Source of the DNA: Bog-473 sp963821755
GTDB lineage: Bacteria > Actinomycetota > Acidimicrobiia > Acidimicrobiales > RAAP-2
Direction of reading: 5' to 3'
Assembly: GCA_963821755.1 (NCBI GenBank)
Contig: CAWGEX010000005.1
Location: 682,001 to 746,000 of the forward strand
DNA: 64,000 nt
In this document: positions 1-9,056 of the stretch, piece by piece
How the letters are laid out: each line of letters starts with the position of its first letter
Position numbering within the stretch: position 1 is the stretch's first letter
Made by a program: the position numbers and the translations under genes
Notes under the pieces: model-generated
What the model was told of the DNA's origin: nothing
Database searches by the model: none
Seen by the model: the letters and a program-made list of their open reading frames with translations, nothing else

Positions 1-1393
1 CAAGCTTGGTGCCGCGCGCTTCACGGCCGGTGTGTGGGTCGTCCCCTACTCCAACGACGGGTACACGGCCTGCACCCAGACCGGCTGCACGCCCCAGCCC
101 TACGACGGCCCAGCCGGTTGGCTCACGTCATGGACCGCGCAGAACTACCCGGTCGCCTTCGTCGAAGATGCCTTCCGTAACGGCGTGCAGAACGAGCGTT
201 TCCGCCTCGACGCCAAGGGTTGGATGACCGAGAGCAACTTCGAGAGCCTGTTGACGTCAGAAATCGCCGCCGGCGACTTCACGTTGACGCACACCGCGCC
301 GGTTCCGGTCTCGCCGACCGATGTGGTCACTGACTCGAGCGGCACTGGCTCGGCGCAGGTGGGTCAATCGGTGACCTTCACCGCCACGCTGGCCGGTCCC
401 TCGGGGTCCGCGGCGCCGACGGGCACCGTCACCTGGTCGGTGAGCGGGACGGCGGGTGTCACCGCGTGTACCACCTCGACCTCGGCCCTGAACGCCGGTA
501 CGGCCACCTGTGCCATCACCGTGTCCGCGCCCGGAACCTATGTGGTCTCCGCCGCCTACGCCGGGGACCCGAACTACACGTCGGCGACGTCGAGTCCCGA
601 CACGGTCACCGTGCCCCCGCCACCGCCGACGAGCACCAATCCCGTGGCGGCCATCCCGGTCATCTCCATGGACTCCACGACGATGACGCCGGCGCAGGTT
701 CAGGCCGAGCTGGCCTACCTTCAGGCAGCCGGCGACCACACCATTGCGGCCGCCGCCTACGTCAACTGGGCCGAGGGCCACACGGTCGCCTTACCGGCCA
801 ATCCGATCCTCCTCACGGTGACGGGCGACAATGAGAGCTTCCTGGCGGCGGTCAGCCCCTCTCTCGTCAACGACGGGTACAGCGCGGTCGACTTCGTGTC
901 CACCGCTCAGGCCGACCTCGGGGGGTCCTCGGCCACGTGGGCTCAGCTGGCCGCCCTGACCCCGTCCGCCTGGCAGTTCTCCTTCTCATCGGGCGCCAAC
1001 GGCGGCACGTTGGTGGCGAGCGATCCGAGCACCTGCGACGTCTTCTACGCCTGCGAGGCGACCGGTGAGGGTGATTCGGCCTACCAGAGCGCCGTCATGA
1101 ACGACGTCGGTGCCGGACGGCTCGAGGTGGACAACCAACTGTGGATGCAGACGGTGAATGACTTCATGTGGTCGGCGCCGTTCGGTGATGCCGGACAGGC
1201 TGGGCAGCCGTACAACGGTCCGGCCGGTTGGCTCTCCCTGTGGGCCTCCTACGTCTTCCCGGTGGTTTTCGTCCCCGGGGGAGCGAGCGGCAACAACCAG
1301 CACAACGCCCTGGACCTCACCGGGTCCACCACCGAGGCGACCTTCGAGTCCACGCTGTCGAGCGACGAGGCGAACGGCACGTTCAACGGCTGA
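1..1393 (+). CDS. Secreted/surface protein with degenerate polysaccharide-deacetylase (NodB-like) modules and an Ig-like domain, 5' partial
   Basis: The reading frame is open from the first bases of the window, so the true start lies upstream. About 463 residues are visible. Residues 1-100 look like the end of one NodB-type module. Residues ~105-210 form a Pro/Thr-rich Ig-like domain (TGTVTWSVSG, YAGDPNYTSATS). Residues ~225-463 form a second module with the deacetylase layout: a start resembling VPVLMYH, then LLTVTGDNESF where LTFDDGYAS is usual, a WQFSFSSG segment where the metal-binding His motif should be, and SAPFGDAGQ matching the PFGD motif. The key Asp-Asp and His residues appear to be lost, so I infer a non-catalytic cell-wall or carbohydrate-binding role. 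The two module ends resemble each other (PYDGPAGWL / PYNGPAGWL), which suggests an internal duplication. Confidence 0.7.
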   Translation, partial: KLGAARFTAGVWVVPYSNDGYTACTQTGCTPQPYDGPAGWLTSWTAQNYPVAFVEDAFRNGVQNERFRLDAKGWMTESNFESLLTSEIAAGDFTLTHTAPVPVSPTDVVTDSSGTGSAQVGQSVTFTATLAGPSGSAAPTGTVTWSVSGTAGVTACTTSTSALNAGTATCAITVSAPGTYVVSAAYAGDPNYTSATSSPDTVTVPPPPPTSTNPVAAIPVISMDSTTMTPAQVQAELAYLQAAGDHTIAAAAYVNWAEGHTVALPANPILLTVTGDNESFLAAVSPSLVNDGYSAVDFVSTAQADLGGSSATWAQLAALTPSAWQFSFSSGANGGTLVASDPSTCDVFYACEATGEGDSAYQSAVMNDVGAGRLEVDNQLWMQTVNDFMWSAPFGDAGQAGQPYNGPAGWLSLWASYVFPVVFVPGGASGNNQHNALDLTGSTTEATFESTLSSDEANGTFNG

Positions 1394-1421
1394 GCGGCCT
1401 CACGCTCGGGTTGGTCCGGGC

Positions 1422-1437
1422 CGAGTCGAACTCGTTT
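1422..1437 (+). terminator. Possible short hairpin terminator between convergent genes
   Basis: CGAGT and ACTCG form a 5-bp stem around a 3-base loop and are followed by TTT. It lies in the 42-bp gap between the convergent surface-protein and MprF-like genes. The stem is short, so the call is weak. Confidence 0.25.
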
Positions 1438-4400
1438 AACTCCCGGGACCGACCGGGCTGGCCTTCTCGGCCTCGAGGGTCCCATCGGTGCGGTCGACGT
1501 CGTCCATGACCGCCAGCACTTCTTCGGGCACGGCCGGCCCGGATCGTTTGGCCACGCCGGTGGTGAGGAGGCGGCCGATGACCGGCACCTCGGTCAGGGA
1601 CTCGGCGCGCATGATCTGGACGACCACCGGGACGAATTGCTCGGCGGAGTCGAAGACGATGTAGCGGGGGAGCCAGGTCGGTTCGTACTTGGCGTTGAAG
1701 CGCCACAGCGTCTCGATCTGCAGCACGCCCGAGAGGCGCCGCAGGGCCCAGCGTTCGACCCGCTGGGTGACGCCGTCGCCCGATTCACCATCGAGCACGG
1801 AACGGAGGGCGGCGAAGTTGAGGCTCAGGCCCTTCATGCCGATCTCGTTCAGGTGGGCGATGGTCGAGCACAGGGCGAAGTCGAGCAATCCATTGGGGTG
1901 TTCGTCCGGATCCCGGCGCATGAGGTCGAGGGAGTACCCACCGATGGCCGGTGACGGCACGAACTGGCACATGGCCACCGGGCTCCCGTCGGGGCCTTCG
2001 ACCAGCGTGAGGAGGAGGCCGCTGTCGCGCGCATCGAAGAGCCGGCCCAACATCATGGAGAACCCGCGCTCCTGTTCACCCCGCCGGTTCTTCGCCATGA
2101 GCTCGACCAGTCGGGCCGCGTCCTCGGGGACCAACTTGGCCGGGTCCAGGAAGCGGACGGTGTAGCCGTAGCGGGCCACCCGATTGACCGCTTGGCGCAA
2201 CCCCTTCATCTTGCCGCCTTCGAGTGAGAACTGACGTGGGTCCACCACTGCCTCATCGCCGATGTAGAGGAAGCGCATGCCGGAGGCTTGGTAGGTGGGG
2301 AGCCATTCCTCACCGGCACCCATGACGCCCAGTCCCCAGCCGTGGCGGTCGACGTAGCGGCGGAAGGCATCCCACACGTGGGCCCGCTCGGAGAAGGGGC
2401 CGATGGGATCGGGTGAGACCAGGCACACCCCACCGAGGATGGCGTAGGCCACCATGGAGTCGCGGTGGAAGAACCACTGTTTGTCGTCGCGCAGGGCGAA
2501 GTAGTCGAGGGTCCCGGTGCCGTGGCGGCGCACAATGTCGCGGGCCCGGATCTCGGCGGCCCGGCGACCGACCGTGCCGCGGCCGGTGAGGATGCGGCGA
2601 TCCACCACGGGGCGGGTCAGCACGTACAGGGCGAAGACGACCAACGTGATCCCCACGGCCAGCAGGCTCCACGACGCGTAGCGGTTGATGTGCGGGGGAA
2701 AGGCGATCGACTGCACCCCGATCAGCCGTTCGACCGACCCAAGAAGGACGTCGGGCCATCCGGGCAGCGGGTGGTGGTGCACGCGCCCGGCCACCTCCAC
2801 CCCGACGAAGGCTCCCAACGTGGCCGTCACCCCGCCGATGAGCAGAATCAGGACGGCGGAGACGATCGTGCCCTGCTCGGTCTGGGCCCGGAACCGCTCA
2901 CGCTGGACGATGAAGAGGACCAGGACCGCCGCACCCACGAGCAAGTCCACGACGTCAAGGGCGTGGACGAGGTGCAGGGCCAGCGTGGTGGCGAGGAGGG
3001 CCACCGCCATCATCCAGGAGCGGCGCTGACCCCGAAGGACGCCGCGCGACAGCATGACCATCCCGATCCCCGACAGCGCCACCAGAGCACCCGCCGCTTG
3101 GGCCACGCCGATGGGGAGATATTCCTGGATCAGGTGAAGGTGGTCGCGCAGGGGTTCGGTGAAGGCCGAGAGCAGGTCGATCAAACCGGCCACGAAGAGT
3201 GCGGTGGCGGCCAGTCGGCGGATCCGGCGCACCCGGATGCGGTCCGCCGCCACTTCGGGCGCCGGCGGCCACGAGGCACCGCCCGGCCAGCTGGCCACCA
3301 GTTCCGGGTGGAGCTCGGCGGCGTGGGTGCGGCCCTTGACGATGGTGTCGCTGGTGATCAGGCGCTCGCCCAGGGTGGCCAGGGGCAGATCGACCTCGGC
3401 CTGCATGAGACGGACGTGCAGGTCGGCTCCCGTCTCGATCTCCAAGGTGGCCGACTGGCGGTGGTGCAGAAAGGTCGGCGGGAGACCGAACCTCCCGCGA
3501 TGCTCGTGCACCAGCTCGGAGGTGGCCCCCGGGCAGGCGAAGAACCCGGTATCGAGGTGGGTCAGTTCGGGGACCAGCGCACCCCCGGCGACCAGGCCGC
3601 TGGCCCCACCCTCGATGGCCAGCCGGGTGGCGTCCAGAGCATCGAGTTCTCCCACGTTGATCAGGGTGGACGCCATGGGCTGGGTGCCCTGGGGGCGCCC
3701 CCCTCCCGAGGCCCAGGGCGAGCCGAGATCCCCACCGCCGAGGGCGCGCCAGATGCCACGGGAGGTGAGGGCCACGACCACGCCCAACACCGCCAACAGC
3801 CCGAAGGCGATGAGGACGGTGACCAGGAACCGGGAGAACCAGCTGGCCGCGTAGGCATGCTCCAGCGCCCGCTGTTGACGAGGGGAGCGGAACACGTGGC
3901 CGAGTCCATCCCTCACCAATTCGAGGCGGAGGAGGAGGGCGATGGCGGCCAACACGAGCGGTGGGACCCACAGATAGCGCCTGAGCCGGCGGTAGAGCAG
4001 GCGGGAAGTGACGAATCGACGGGCCTGGCGCGGGTCGTCCAGGCGCTCCATCCCGACGAGCCACGGCCGCTCGTCATCGGGCGCCACGTCAACCGGTTGT
4101 GCCAGGTCGGCTCGTTGCGTGCCGGCGCGCACCAGTACCTTGCGTATCCCGGCGCCGGTCACGCACTGGAAGTCGACGGCGGGATGCACCACCACACCGA
4201 GCTTGGTGAGCGCGTCGGCCAGTTCACCGTGCTCCGCCGCCTCCGGCAGGACCACCATGATCTGCGTCTCGGGCCGGGCGGCGAAGGACGTGAAGGCCGC
4301 GGTCAGGTCGCCGTGGAGGGCAAGGACCTCGGCCGGGCCGGGTGCCCCGGGGCACCCGGTGGCCACCAGCTGGCCGCAGACCACGACGATGCCGGGGCCC

Positions 4401-4585
4401 TGCCACTCGGACAGTGTCTGGGCGATGTCGCGACAGGCCGCCAACGAGCTCGCCGACGGTGTGGAGGGGAGCAGGAGGTCGCCCACCACCATGACCCGCC
4501 TTCCGAGGGCGACGTCGATCGACACCCCGGCATCGGGCCGTGTCGCCAGTGCATTGCTGTCCTCAACGGCGGCTTCCACGGTCAT
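1436..4585 (-). CDS. MprF-like DUF2156 phosphatidylglycerol lysyltransferase-type membrane protein with N-terminal phosphoesterase-like domain
   Basis: About 1049 residues from an ATG at 4585; an in-frame start at 4696 would run toward the divergent HAD gene. Residues ~15-150 and ~300-450 resemble the two halves of a calcineurin-like phosphoesterase, separated by two membrane helices. The metal ligands look lost: GDLLL replaces GDxH, and GGALVPELTHL replaces the GHTH-type motif. Several hydrophobic helices follow (~460-690). The C-terminal ~350 residues carry the DUF2156/GNAT-fold synthase domain of MprF/LysX enzymes (DKQWFFHRD, YIGDEAVVDPRQFSLEGGKMK, RRGEQERGFSM, RFNAKYEPTW). That family transfers an aminoacyl group from tRNA to membrane phospholipid. 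I infer lipid aminoacylation; the amino acid and lipid are unknown. Confidence 0.75.
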   Translation of the reverse strand: MTVEAAVEDSNALATRPDAGVSIDVALGRRVMVVGDLLLPSTPSASSLAACRDIAQTLSEWQGPGIVVVCGQLVATGCPGAPGPAEVLALHGDLTAAFTSFAARPETQIMVVLPEAAEHGELADALTKLGVVVHPAVDFQCVTGAGIRKVLVRAGTQRADLAQPVDVAPDDERPWLVGMERLDDPRQARRFVTSRLLYRRLRRYLWVPPLVLAAIALLLRLELVRDGLGHVFRSPRQQRALEHAYAASWFSRFLVTVLIAFGLLAVLGVVVALTSRGIWRALGGGDLGSPWASGGGRPQGTQPMASTLINVGELDALDATRLAIEGGASGLVAGGALVPELTHLDTGFFACPGATSELVHEHRGRFGLPPTFLHHRQSATLEIETGADLHVRLMQAEVDLPLATLGERLITSDTIVKGRTHAAELHPELVASWPGGASWPPAPEVAADRIRVRRIRRLAATALFVAGLIDLLSAFTEPLRDHLHLIQEYLPIGVAQAAGALVALSGIGMVMLSRGVLRGQRRSWMMAVALLATTLALHLVHALDVVDLLVGAAVLVLFIVQRERFRAQTEQGTIVSAVLILLIGGVTATLGAFVGVEVAGRVHHHPLPGWPDVLLGSVERLIGVQSIAFPPHINRYASWSLLAVGITLVVFALYVLTRPVVDRRILTGRGTVGRRAAEIRARDIVRRHGTGTLDYFALRDDKQWFFHRDSMVAYAILGGVCLVSPDPIGPFSERAHVWDAFRRYVDRHGWGLGVMGAGEEWLPTYQASGMRFLYIGDEAVVDPRQFSLEGGKMKGLRQAVNRVARYGYTVRFLDPAKLVPEDAARLVELMAKNRRGEQERGFSMMLGRLFDARDSGLLLTLVEGPDGSPVAMCQFVPSPAIGGYSLDLMRRDPDEHPNGLLDFALCSTIAHLNEIGMKGLSLNFAALRSVLDGESGDGVTQRVERWALRRLSGVLQIETLWRFNAKYEPTWLPRYIVFDSAEQFVPVVVQIMRAESLTEVPVIGRLLTTGVAKRSGPAVPEEVLAVMDDVDRTDGTLEAEKASPVGPGS

Positions 4586-4722
4586 GCAGCGTCCATCGTG
4601 CCACCAACGGGGGGTCGAAGTCCGCCAGAGAGCTGATGGTGGCCCAGTCGTGGGAACGGCACCTGCCCGATAGGCTGATCCCTCGTGTCTCGCCACCTCT
4701 GCCTCGGTCTCACTCGGGCCGA

Positions 4723-5229
4723 ATGAGCACGACAGAGCAGGTCAAGCCCAATTGGCGATGGAAGGAGGTCGATGGCCCGGCCCGTGAATGGGGCGACGCG
4801 GTCATCTTCGACATCGACGGGGTCCTGTCCGACGCTGCCGGTCGCCAACACTTCATTGAGCAGGGGAACCGCGACTGGTCGGCCTTTTTCGAGGCCTGTG
4901 GCGACGATCCGGTCATCGAGGAAGTGGCCCGGCTCCTGGAGCTCCTGGACTCGTCCCTGGCGGTGATCCTCTTGACCGGACGCCCGCTGCGCGTGCAACC
5001 GCAGACGCTGGCTTGGTTGCAGCGCTACGGGCTGCGCTGGGATCTGCTGGTGATGCGTGACCGGGGTGACTATGCGCAGGTGACTTCGTTCAAGCAACAG
5101 GTGGTGGTGGATCTGCGGGAGCGCGGCTTCAATCTGCGCCTGGCCCTCGAAGATGACCCGTCGAACCACGCCATGTTCGTGGCGGCGAACATTCCCTGCG
5201 TCTACATCCATTCGGGGTACTACGAATGA
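4723..5229 (+). CDS. Small HAD-family phosphatase
   Basis: 168 residues from an ATG at 4723. An earlier in-frame start would overlap the divergent MprF-like gene and adds non-conserved sequence. Motif I is DIDGVLSD (residues ~28-35), with the nucleophile Asp and the acid/base Asp two residues on. Motif II is LLTGRP, and motif III/IV is the LALEDDPSNHAMF segment. The length and lack of a large cap fit small HAD proteins of the polynucleotide 3'-phosphatase or nucleotidase-like type. The substrate cannot be read from sequence. Its last 10 bases overlap the 3' end of the convergent lnt gene. Confidence 0.75.
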   Translation: MSTTEQVKPNWRWKEVDGPAREWGDAVIFDIDGVLSDAAGRQHFIEQGNRDWSAFFEACGDDPVIEEVARLLELLDSSLAVILLTGRPLRVQPQTLAWLQRYGLRWDLLVMRDRGDYAQVTSFKQQVVVDLRERGFNLRLALEDDPSNHAMFVAANIPCVYIHSGYYE

Positions 5230-6691
5230 CGGGTGGCACGGCGCTGGCGGCGCCAGCCGGCGGCGAGGGCCGCCAGGGCCAACAGCAGCACCGGGAGGTC
5301 ACCGAAATGGTCGTAGACGGTGAATCCCCGGCGCAGCGCCGCGGTGGCGCTCACCACGGCCGGCCGGCCTAACACCGAACGCTGCACCACCGTTCCCACC
5401 TGGTTGACCATGGTGCTGTACCCGGTCGGAGCGGCCTGAACCAGATCGCGGCCCGTCTCGACCGCTTGCACCGCATCGGCGGCGACCTCCTGGGTCGGGA
5501 TCTGGGCCGTGGCGTAGGACGAGGTGTTGGTCGGGACGATGAGGAGCTCCGCGCCGGCCCGCACCGAGGTGCGGCTGCGACCGGCGTAGAACACCTCGAA
5601 CGAGACGAGTGTCCCCAGCGGTCCGGCCGGCGTGCGCATGAGCCCGGTGCCGTGACCCGGCACGGCGTCCAGCGGTACTTGGGACAGGTCGGCCAGGTGG
5701 GAGACGAGCGAGCGGAAGGGGACGTACTCGCCGAAGGGGACCCGGTGCACCTTCTCGAACGTCGCCACGATGCGACCGGTGGGCCCCCACGCCACGATCT
5801 CATTGCGAAACGCCGTCGGGGACACCGGCTCGGTCACACCGGCCACCAGCGTGGTCCGCAGATGCCGGGCGATCCGGCTCATGGTCACCGCTTGACGCGA
5901 ACCGGCCAGGGACCCGGACAGGGCGATGACATCTTCGGGCCACAGCACGAGGGAGGGCGAAGGACGGTGACGTCCGACCTGGAGGTTGGCGGCCAGTTGG
6001 GCCGTGAACACGGTGGCCGGCGGCACCTCGTCCTGGTTGAGACCGCGACGCCCACCCCCCTGGACCAGGGCGACCGAGATGGACCGCACGGGCGGGCCAC
6101 CATCGGGCGCCACCGCAGCGACCAGAACCAGCACGGCCAGGCCGACCAGGACGATCGCACCCCGCACGCGCACCCGATCCATGCCGGAGACGAACGTGGC
6201 GACGCCGACTCCGCCCGCCCATACCGCGGCCGTGAGGAGCAAGGGCCCGCCCAGCCGGGCCAGGGGCAACAATGGTCCATCGGCCTGACCCAAAAACACG
6301 CCGCCCAGGGGGAGCCCGCCGAAGGGCCACGTCATGCGGACGGCCTCGGTCAGGGTGAAGGCGGCCACATAGGCGGGGGCGCGACCGCGCCGCGGGGGGT
6401 GAGCCCCGCCGCCGCGGCCATGAAGAGGGCTTCGACCAGGATGAGCACGAGTGCGCCGTACCAATTGAACGCCCGGGCCCACATGAGCCCCAGGGCGAAG
6501 CAGCCGATACCGGCCCACCACCCCGACCACAGTCGCGCCGGCCAGGGCAGAGCGGCCAGGCGCCAGTAGAGCAGCCCGGCGCCGGCGAGACCCAGGGGCC
6601 ACCACCCCCACGGCGGGAGGGAAAGGGCCAGGAGGAGTCCGGCGGCCAAAGACGGCAGCAGGATCCGGCCACGGCGCGCCGCGCCGCTCAC
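5220..6691 (-). CDS. lnt: Apolipoprotein N-acyltransferase, frameshifted as given, Ser at the catalytic Cys position
   Basis: Lnt adds the third acyl chain to lipoproteins at the outer face of the membrane. The first ~100 residues, with several hydrophobic helices, read in one frame from a GTG at 6691. The rest reads in another frame from about 6395 down to 5220. The break sits in a run of six G (6394-6399); one more base would join the frames cleanly. The nitrilase-like domain shows the Glu (LWPEDVIALSG) and Lys (FEKVHRVPFGEYVPF) of the Glu-Lys-Cys triad. The Cys position reads VSFEVFYAG, with Ser coded at 5601-5603. TNTSSY is also conserved. The GTG start overlaps the hemY stop by four bases, so this is the last gene of the heme operon. 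Confidence 0.8.
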
Positions 6692-8127
6692 GTCGAGGGT
6701 GCGAGCAGGACCGCGTGCGCGGCGGCCCTTCCGCTGGCAATGCAGGCGGGGATGCCCACGCCGCGATAGGCCGACCCGGCCACGGCCACGCCGCCGAGTC
6801 GGGCCACGGCCGCTTCGATACCGGTGGTCCGTAGCAAATGGTGCACGCGGTACTGCGGGAAGGCCTGCGGCCAGCGGGTGACCCGTGCTTCCATCGGGGC
6901 ACCGGTCAGTCCGACCAGCGCACCCAGCTCGTCCCAGGCCCGCTCGATCACTTCGGTGTCGGTCCAGGCGTCGGCCCGGTCATCGCCGAAGCGGCCCAGC
7001 GAGGCCCGTACGAGGTGTTCACCGGGACGGGCCAGATGCGGCCATTTCTGCGAGAGGTACGTGCACGCCGTGACGGCCCACTGGTCGTCGCGCCGCCCGG
7101 CGCTCCGTCGCGGCACCAGAAAACCGGTACCGGTCAGCGGGGTAGTCACCGAGTCGTCCGCCACCCGCAACGTCACCAGGGCAACCGAGGCATAGTCGAT
7201 GCCGCCCAGGAGCCCACCGAGCTCGTCGTCGTGTGGCTGCAGCAGACGGGCGGCGACGGGGGCCGGGGTGGTGATCACGACACCGTCGGCCTCGAGGACC
7301 TGATCTCCATGTCTGACGGACCAGGAGGTGCCCCGCCGCTCCAGGCCGTCGATCGGGTGCGCCAGATGGAGGGCGACCCCCCGGGCGACGAGGGCGGCGC
7401 CGAGCCGGGTCACCAACGCCGACATGCCGCCGTCCAGCGCCCAGAACAGCGGTGGCGCATCGGGACCTGGGGCGGGAACCTCGGCTCGGAGGGCGCGCAT
7501 GAGACTGCCCCGTCGTTGGGCCGCGGCCAGCAGCGGCGGGAAGGTGGCTGTCGTTGACATGTCGTCGACCGAGCCGGCGTGAATGCCCCCGATGAGGGGA
7601 TCCACCAGCCGGTCGACCACCCGCCGCCCCAGCTTGTGGGCCACCAGTGGTCCCACCGACCGGTCGCCGATGGGCCCACGCAGGTCGGGCCGGGGCAGGA
7701 GGGCGTCGCGGGCCAGCCCGGCCACGCCGCGCACTCCGAGAATGCCAGAACGCGCCGACGGCCAGAACCGGGATGGGACGCCCAGCGCCAGCCCTTCGGG
7801 GAGCGGGCGAACCCGCCCGCGCGCCCAGACCCCGGCCCCCCGGCCGCCGATGGGTACGAGCGATTGGTCGAGTCCGACCGCGTGGCAGAGATCGAGCGCT
7901 TCGGGTCGGCGACCGAGAAATCCATCTGGCCCGAGATCGACCACGCCGCCCCCGAACGTCTCACTGTGCAAGGGCCCGCCCAATCGGGCCGACGCTTCGA
8001 CCAGGGTGATCTGGGGCGCCTCGGGTCTCGGGCCGCCGTCGCCGCCCGTCAACTCCCAGGCCGCCACCAGCCCGCTGATCCCTCCGCCGATCACCGCGAC
8101 GCGTGACACGGGCATCGCTTCAGTCAC
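6688..8127 (-). CDS. hemY: HemY/CgoX-type porphyrinogen oxidase
   Basis: About 479 residues. The family is FAD-dependent and oxidises protoporphyrinogen IX or, in most Gram-positives, coproporphyrinogen III. The N-terminal dinucleotide-binding motif is VAVIGGGISGLVAAWEL. The protein ends with the usual second FAD contact, GVAVAGSAYRGVGIPACIASG. I chose the GTG at 8127 because it overlaps the hemH stop codon (GTGA); an ATG at 8115 is the alternative. It lies in the operon YbjQ-like/hemE/hemH/hemY/lnt. In Actinobacteria this enzyme normally works in the coproporphyrin-dependent route, but the matching hemQ is not in the window. I infer the coproporphyrinogen reaction from taxonomy. Confidence 0.88.
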   Translation of the reverse strand: MTEAMPVSRVAVIGGGISGLVAAWELTGGDGGPRPEAPQITLVEASARLGGPLHSETFGGGVVDLGPDGFLGRRPEALDLCHAVGLDQSLVPIGGRGAGVWARGRVRPLPEGLALGVPSRFWPSARSGILGVRGVAGLARDALLPRPDLRGPIGDRSVGPLVAHKLGRRVVDRLVDPLIGGIHAGSVDDMSTTATFPPLLAAAQRRGSLMRALRAEVPAPGPDAPPLFWALDGGMSALVTRLGAALVARGVALHLAHPIDGLERRGTSWSVRHGDQVLEADGVVITTPAPVAARLLQPHDDELGGLLGGIDYASVALVTLRVADDSVTTPLTGTGFLVPRRSAGRRDDQWAVTACTYLSQKWPHLARPGEHLVRASLGRFGDDRADAWTDTEVIERAWDELGALVGLTGAPMEARVTRWPQAFPQYRVHHLLRTTGIEAAVARLGGVAVAGSAYRGVGIPACIASGRAAAHAVLLAPST

Positions 8128-9056
8128 ACCGCGCCGCGGCGGTGCAGACCAGCGTCGGCCAGGACGCCCATGAAAGCGCTGTCGTCGTTGAGTGATGCGG
8201 TGCGGGCGAAGCGCAGGCCCGCGCGCCGCGCCACGTCGGCCAGCTCGATGTCGATGTCGTAGAGGATCTCCAGGTGGTCGGCCACGAATCCGATGGGGCA
8301 GACCACCACGCCATCGGTGTGACCCGCACGACCCAATTGACCCACCACCTCGCGCACGTCGGGGCCGAGCCATGGTTCGGGTGTGCGGCCCGCGCTCTGC
8401 CAGGCCACCAGCCAGCGGGAGAGGCCGGCGGCCTCGGCCACCAGTCGAGCCGATGTCTCCAGCTGCTCGGGGTAGGTGTCCCCCATGGACCGCACCCGCT
8501 CGGGCAGCGAATGGGCGGTGAAGATGACTTGGTACCGCACGCTTTCGGAGGGCGGCGCGAGGGCCGCCAGGGCCTCGTTGACTCGAGTGGCCATCAGGGC
8601 CACGAAACCGGGCTCGGCGTACCAGGGCGGCACGGCATGGAAACGACACTGCGGCCCGAGCGCGGTCTCGGCCCGCTCGAAGTACTCCTGCGAGCCCATG
8701 GACGACCCGTGCGGCGTCAGCACCAGGCCGATGACGTCGCGCCGGCCGGCGCGCAATGCGAGGGCGGCGTCTTCAATGAACGGGGCGGTGTGCTTGGCTC
8801 CGAAGGCGACGGTGAAGCGATCGCCGGCTCGCCGCGTCAGCACCGCGGTGAGGCCGGCCACCTGAGCGGCCGTCACCTGGTTCAGGGGCGAGATGCCGCC
8901 GATGGCGGCGTAGCGCCGTTCCAGTTCGGACAGTTGCTCGGGCGAGGGCGGGCGGCCCCGGCGGATCCGCGTGTAGAAAGGCGCGATGTCGGCCGGGCTC
9001 TCCGGGGTTCCGTGCGCCATGACGAGAACCCCGACCGGTGCGCTCGGATCGCTCAT
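8124..9056 (-). CDS. hemH: Ferrochelatase (protoporphyrin or coproporphyrin type)
   Basis: 310 residues from an ATG at 9056 that overlaps the hemE stop (ATGA). The family inserts ferrous iron into a porphyrin. Typical segments are VLVMAHGTPESPADIAPFY at the start, GGISPLNQVTAAQ, FGAKHTAPFIEDA, IFTAHSLPERV, which holds the conserved catalytic His, and VVVCPIGFVADHLEILYDID near the end, with the conserved Glu. Length and motif order match bacterial HemH/CpfC. In a Gram-positive context coproporphyrin III is the more likely substrate; this is inferred from family knowledge. The next gene downstream is hemY. Confidence 0.92.
   Translation of the reverse strand: MSDPSAPVGVLVMAHGTPESPADIAPFYTRIRRGRPPSPEQLSELERRYAAIGGISPLNQVTAAQVAGLTAVLTRRAGDRFTVAFGAKHTAPFIEDAALALRAGRRDVIGLVLTPHGSSMGSQEYFERAETALGPQCRFHAVPPWYAEPGFVALMATRVNEALAALAPPSESVRYQVIFTAHSLPERVRSMGDTYPEQLETSARLVAEAAGLSRWLVAWQSAGRTPEPWLGPDVREVVGQLGRAGHTDGVVVCPIGFVADHLEILYDIDIELADVARRAGLRFARTASLNDDSAFMGVLADAGLHRRGAV

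Noticed and set aside
2465..4636. A 723-residue plus-strand ORF
   Set aside because: It is antisense to the MprF-like gene, has no domain and shows the Gly/Arg/His-rich pattern of a shadow frame in GC-rich DNA.
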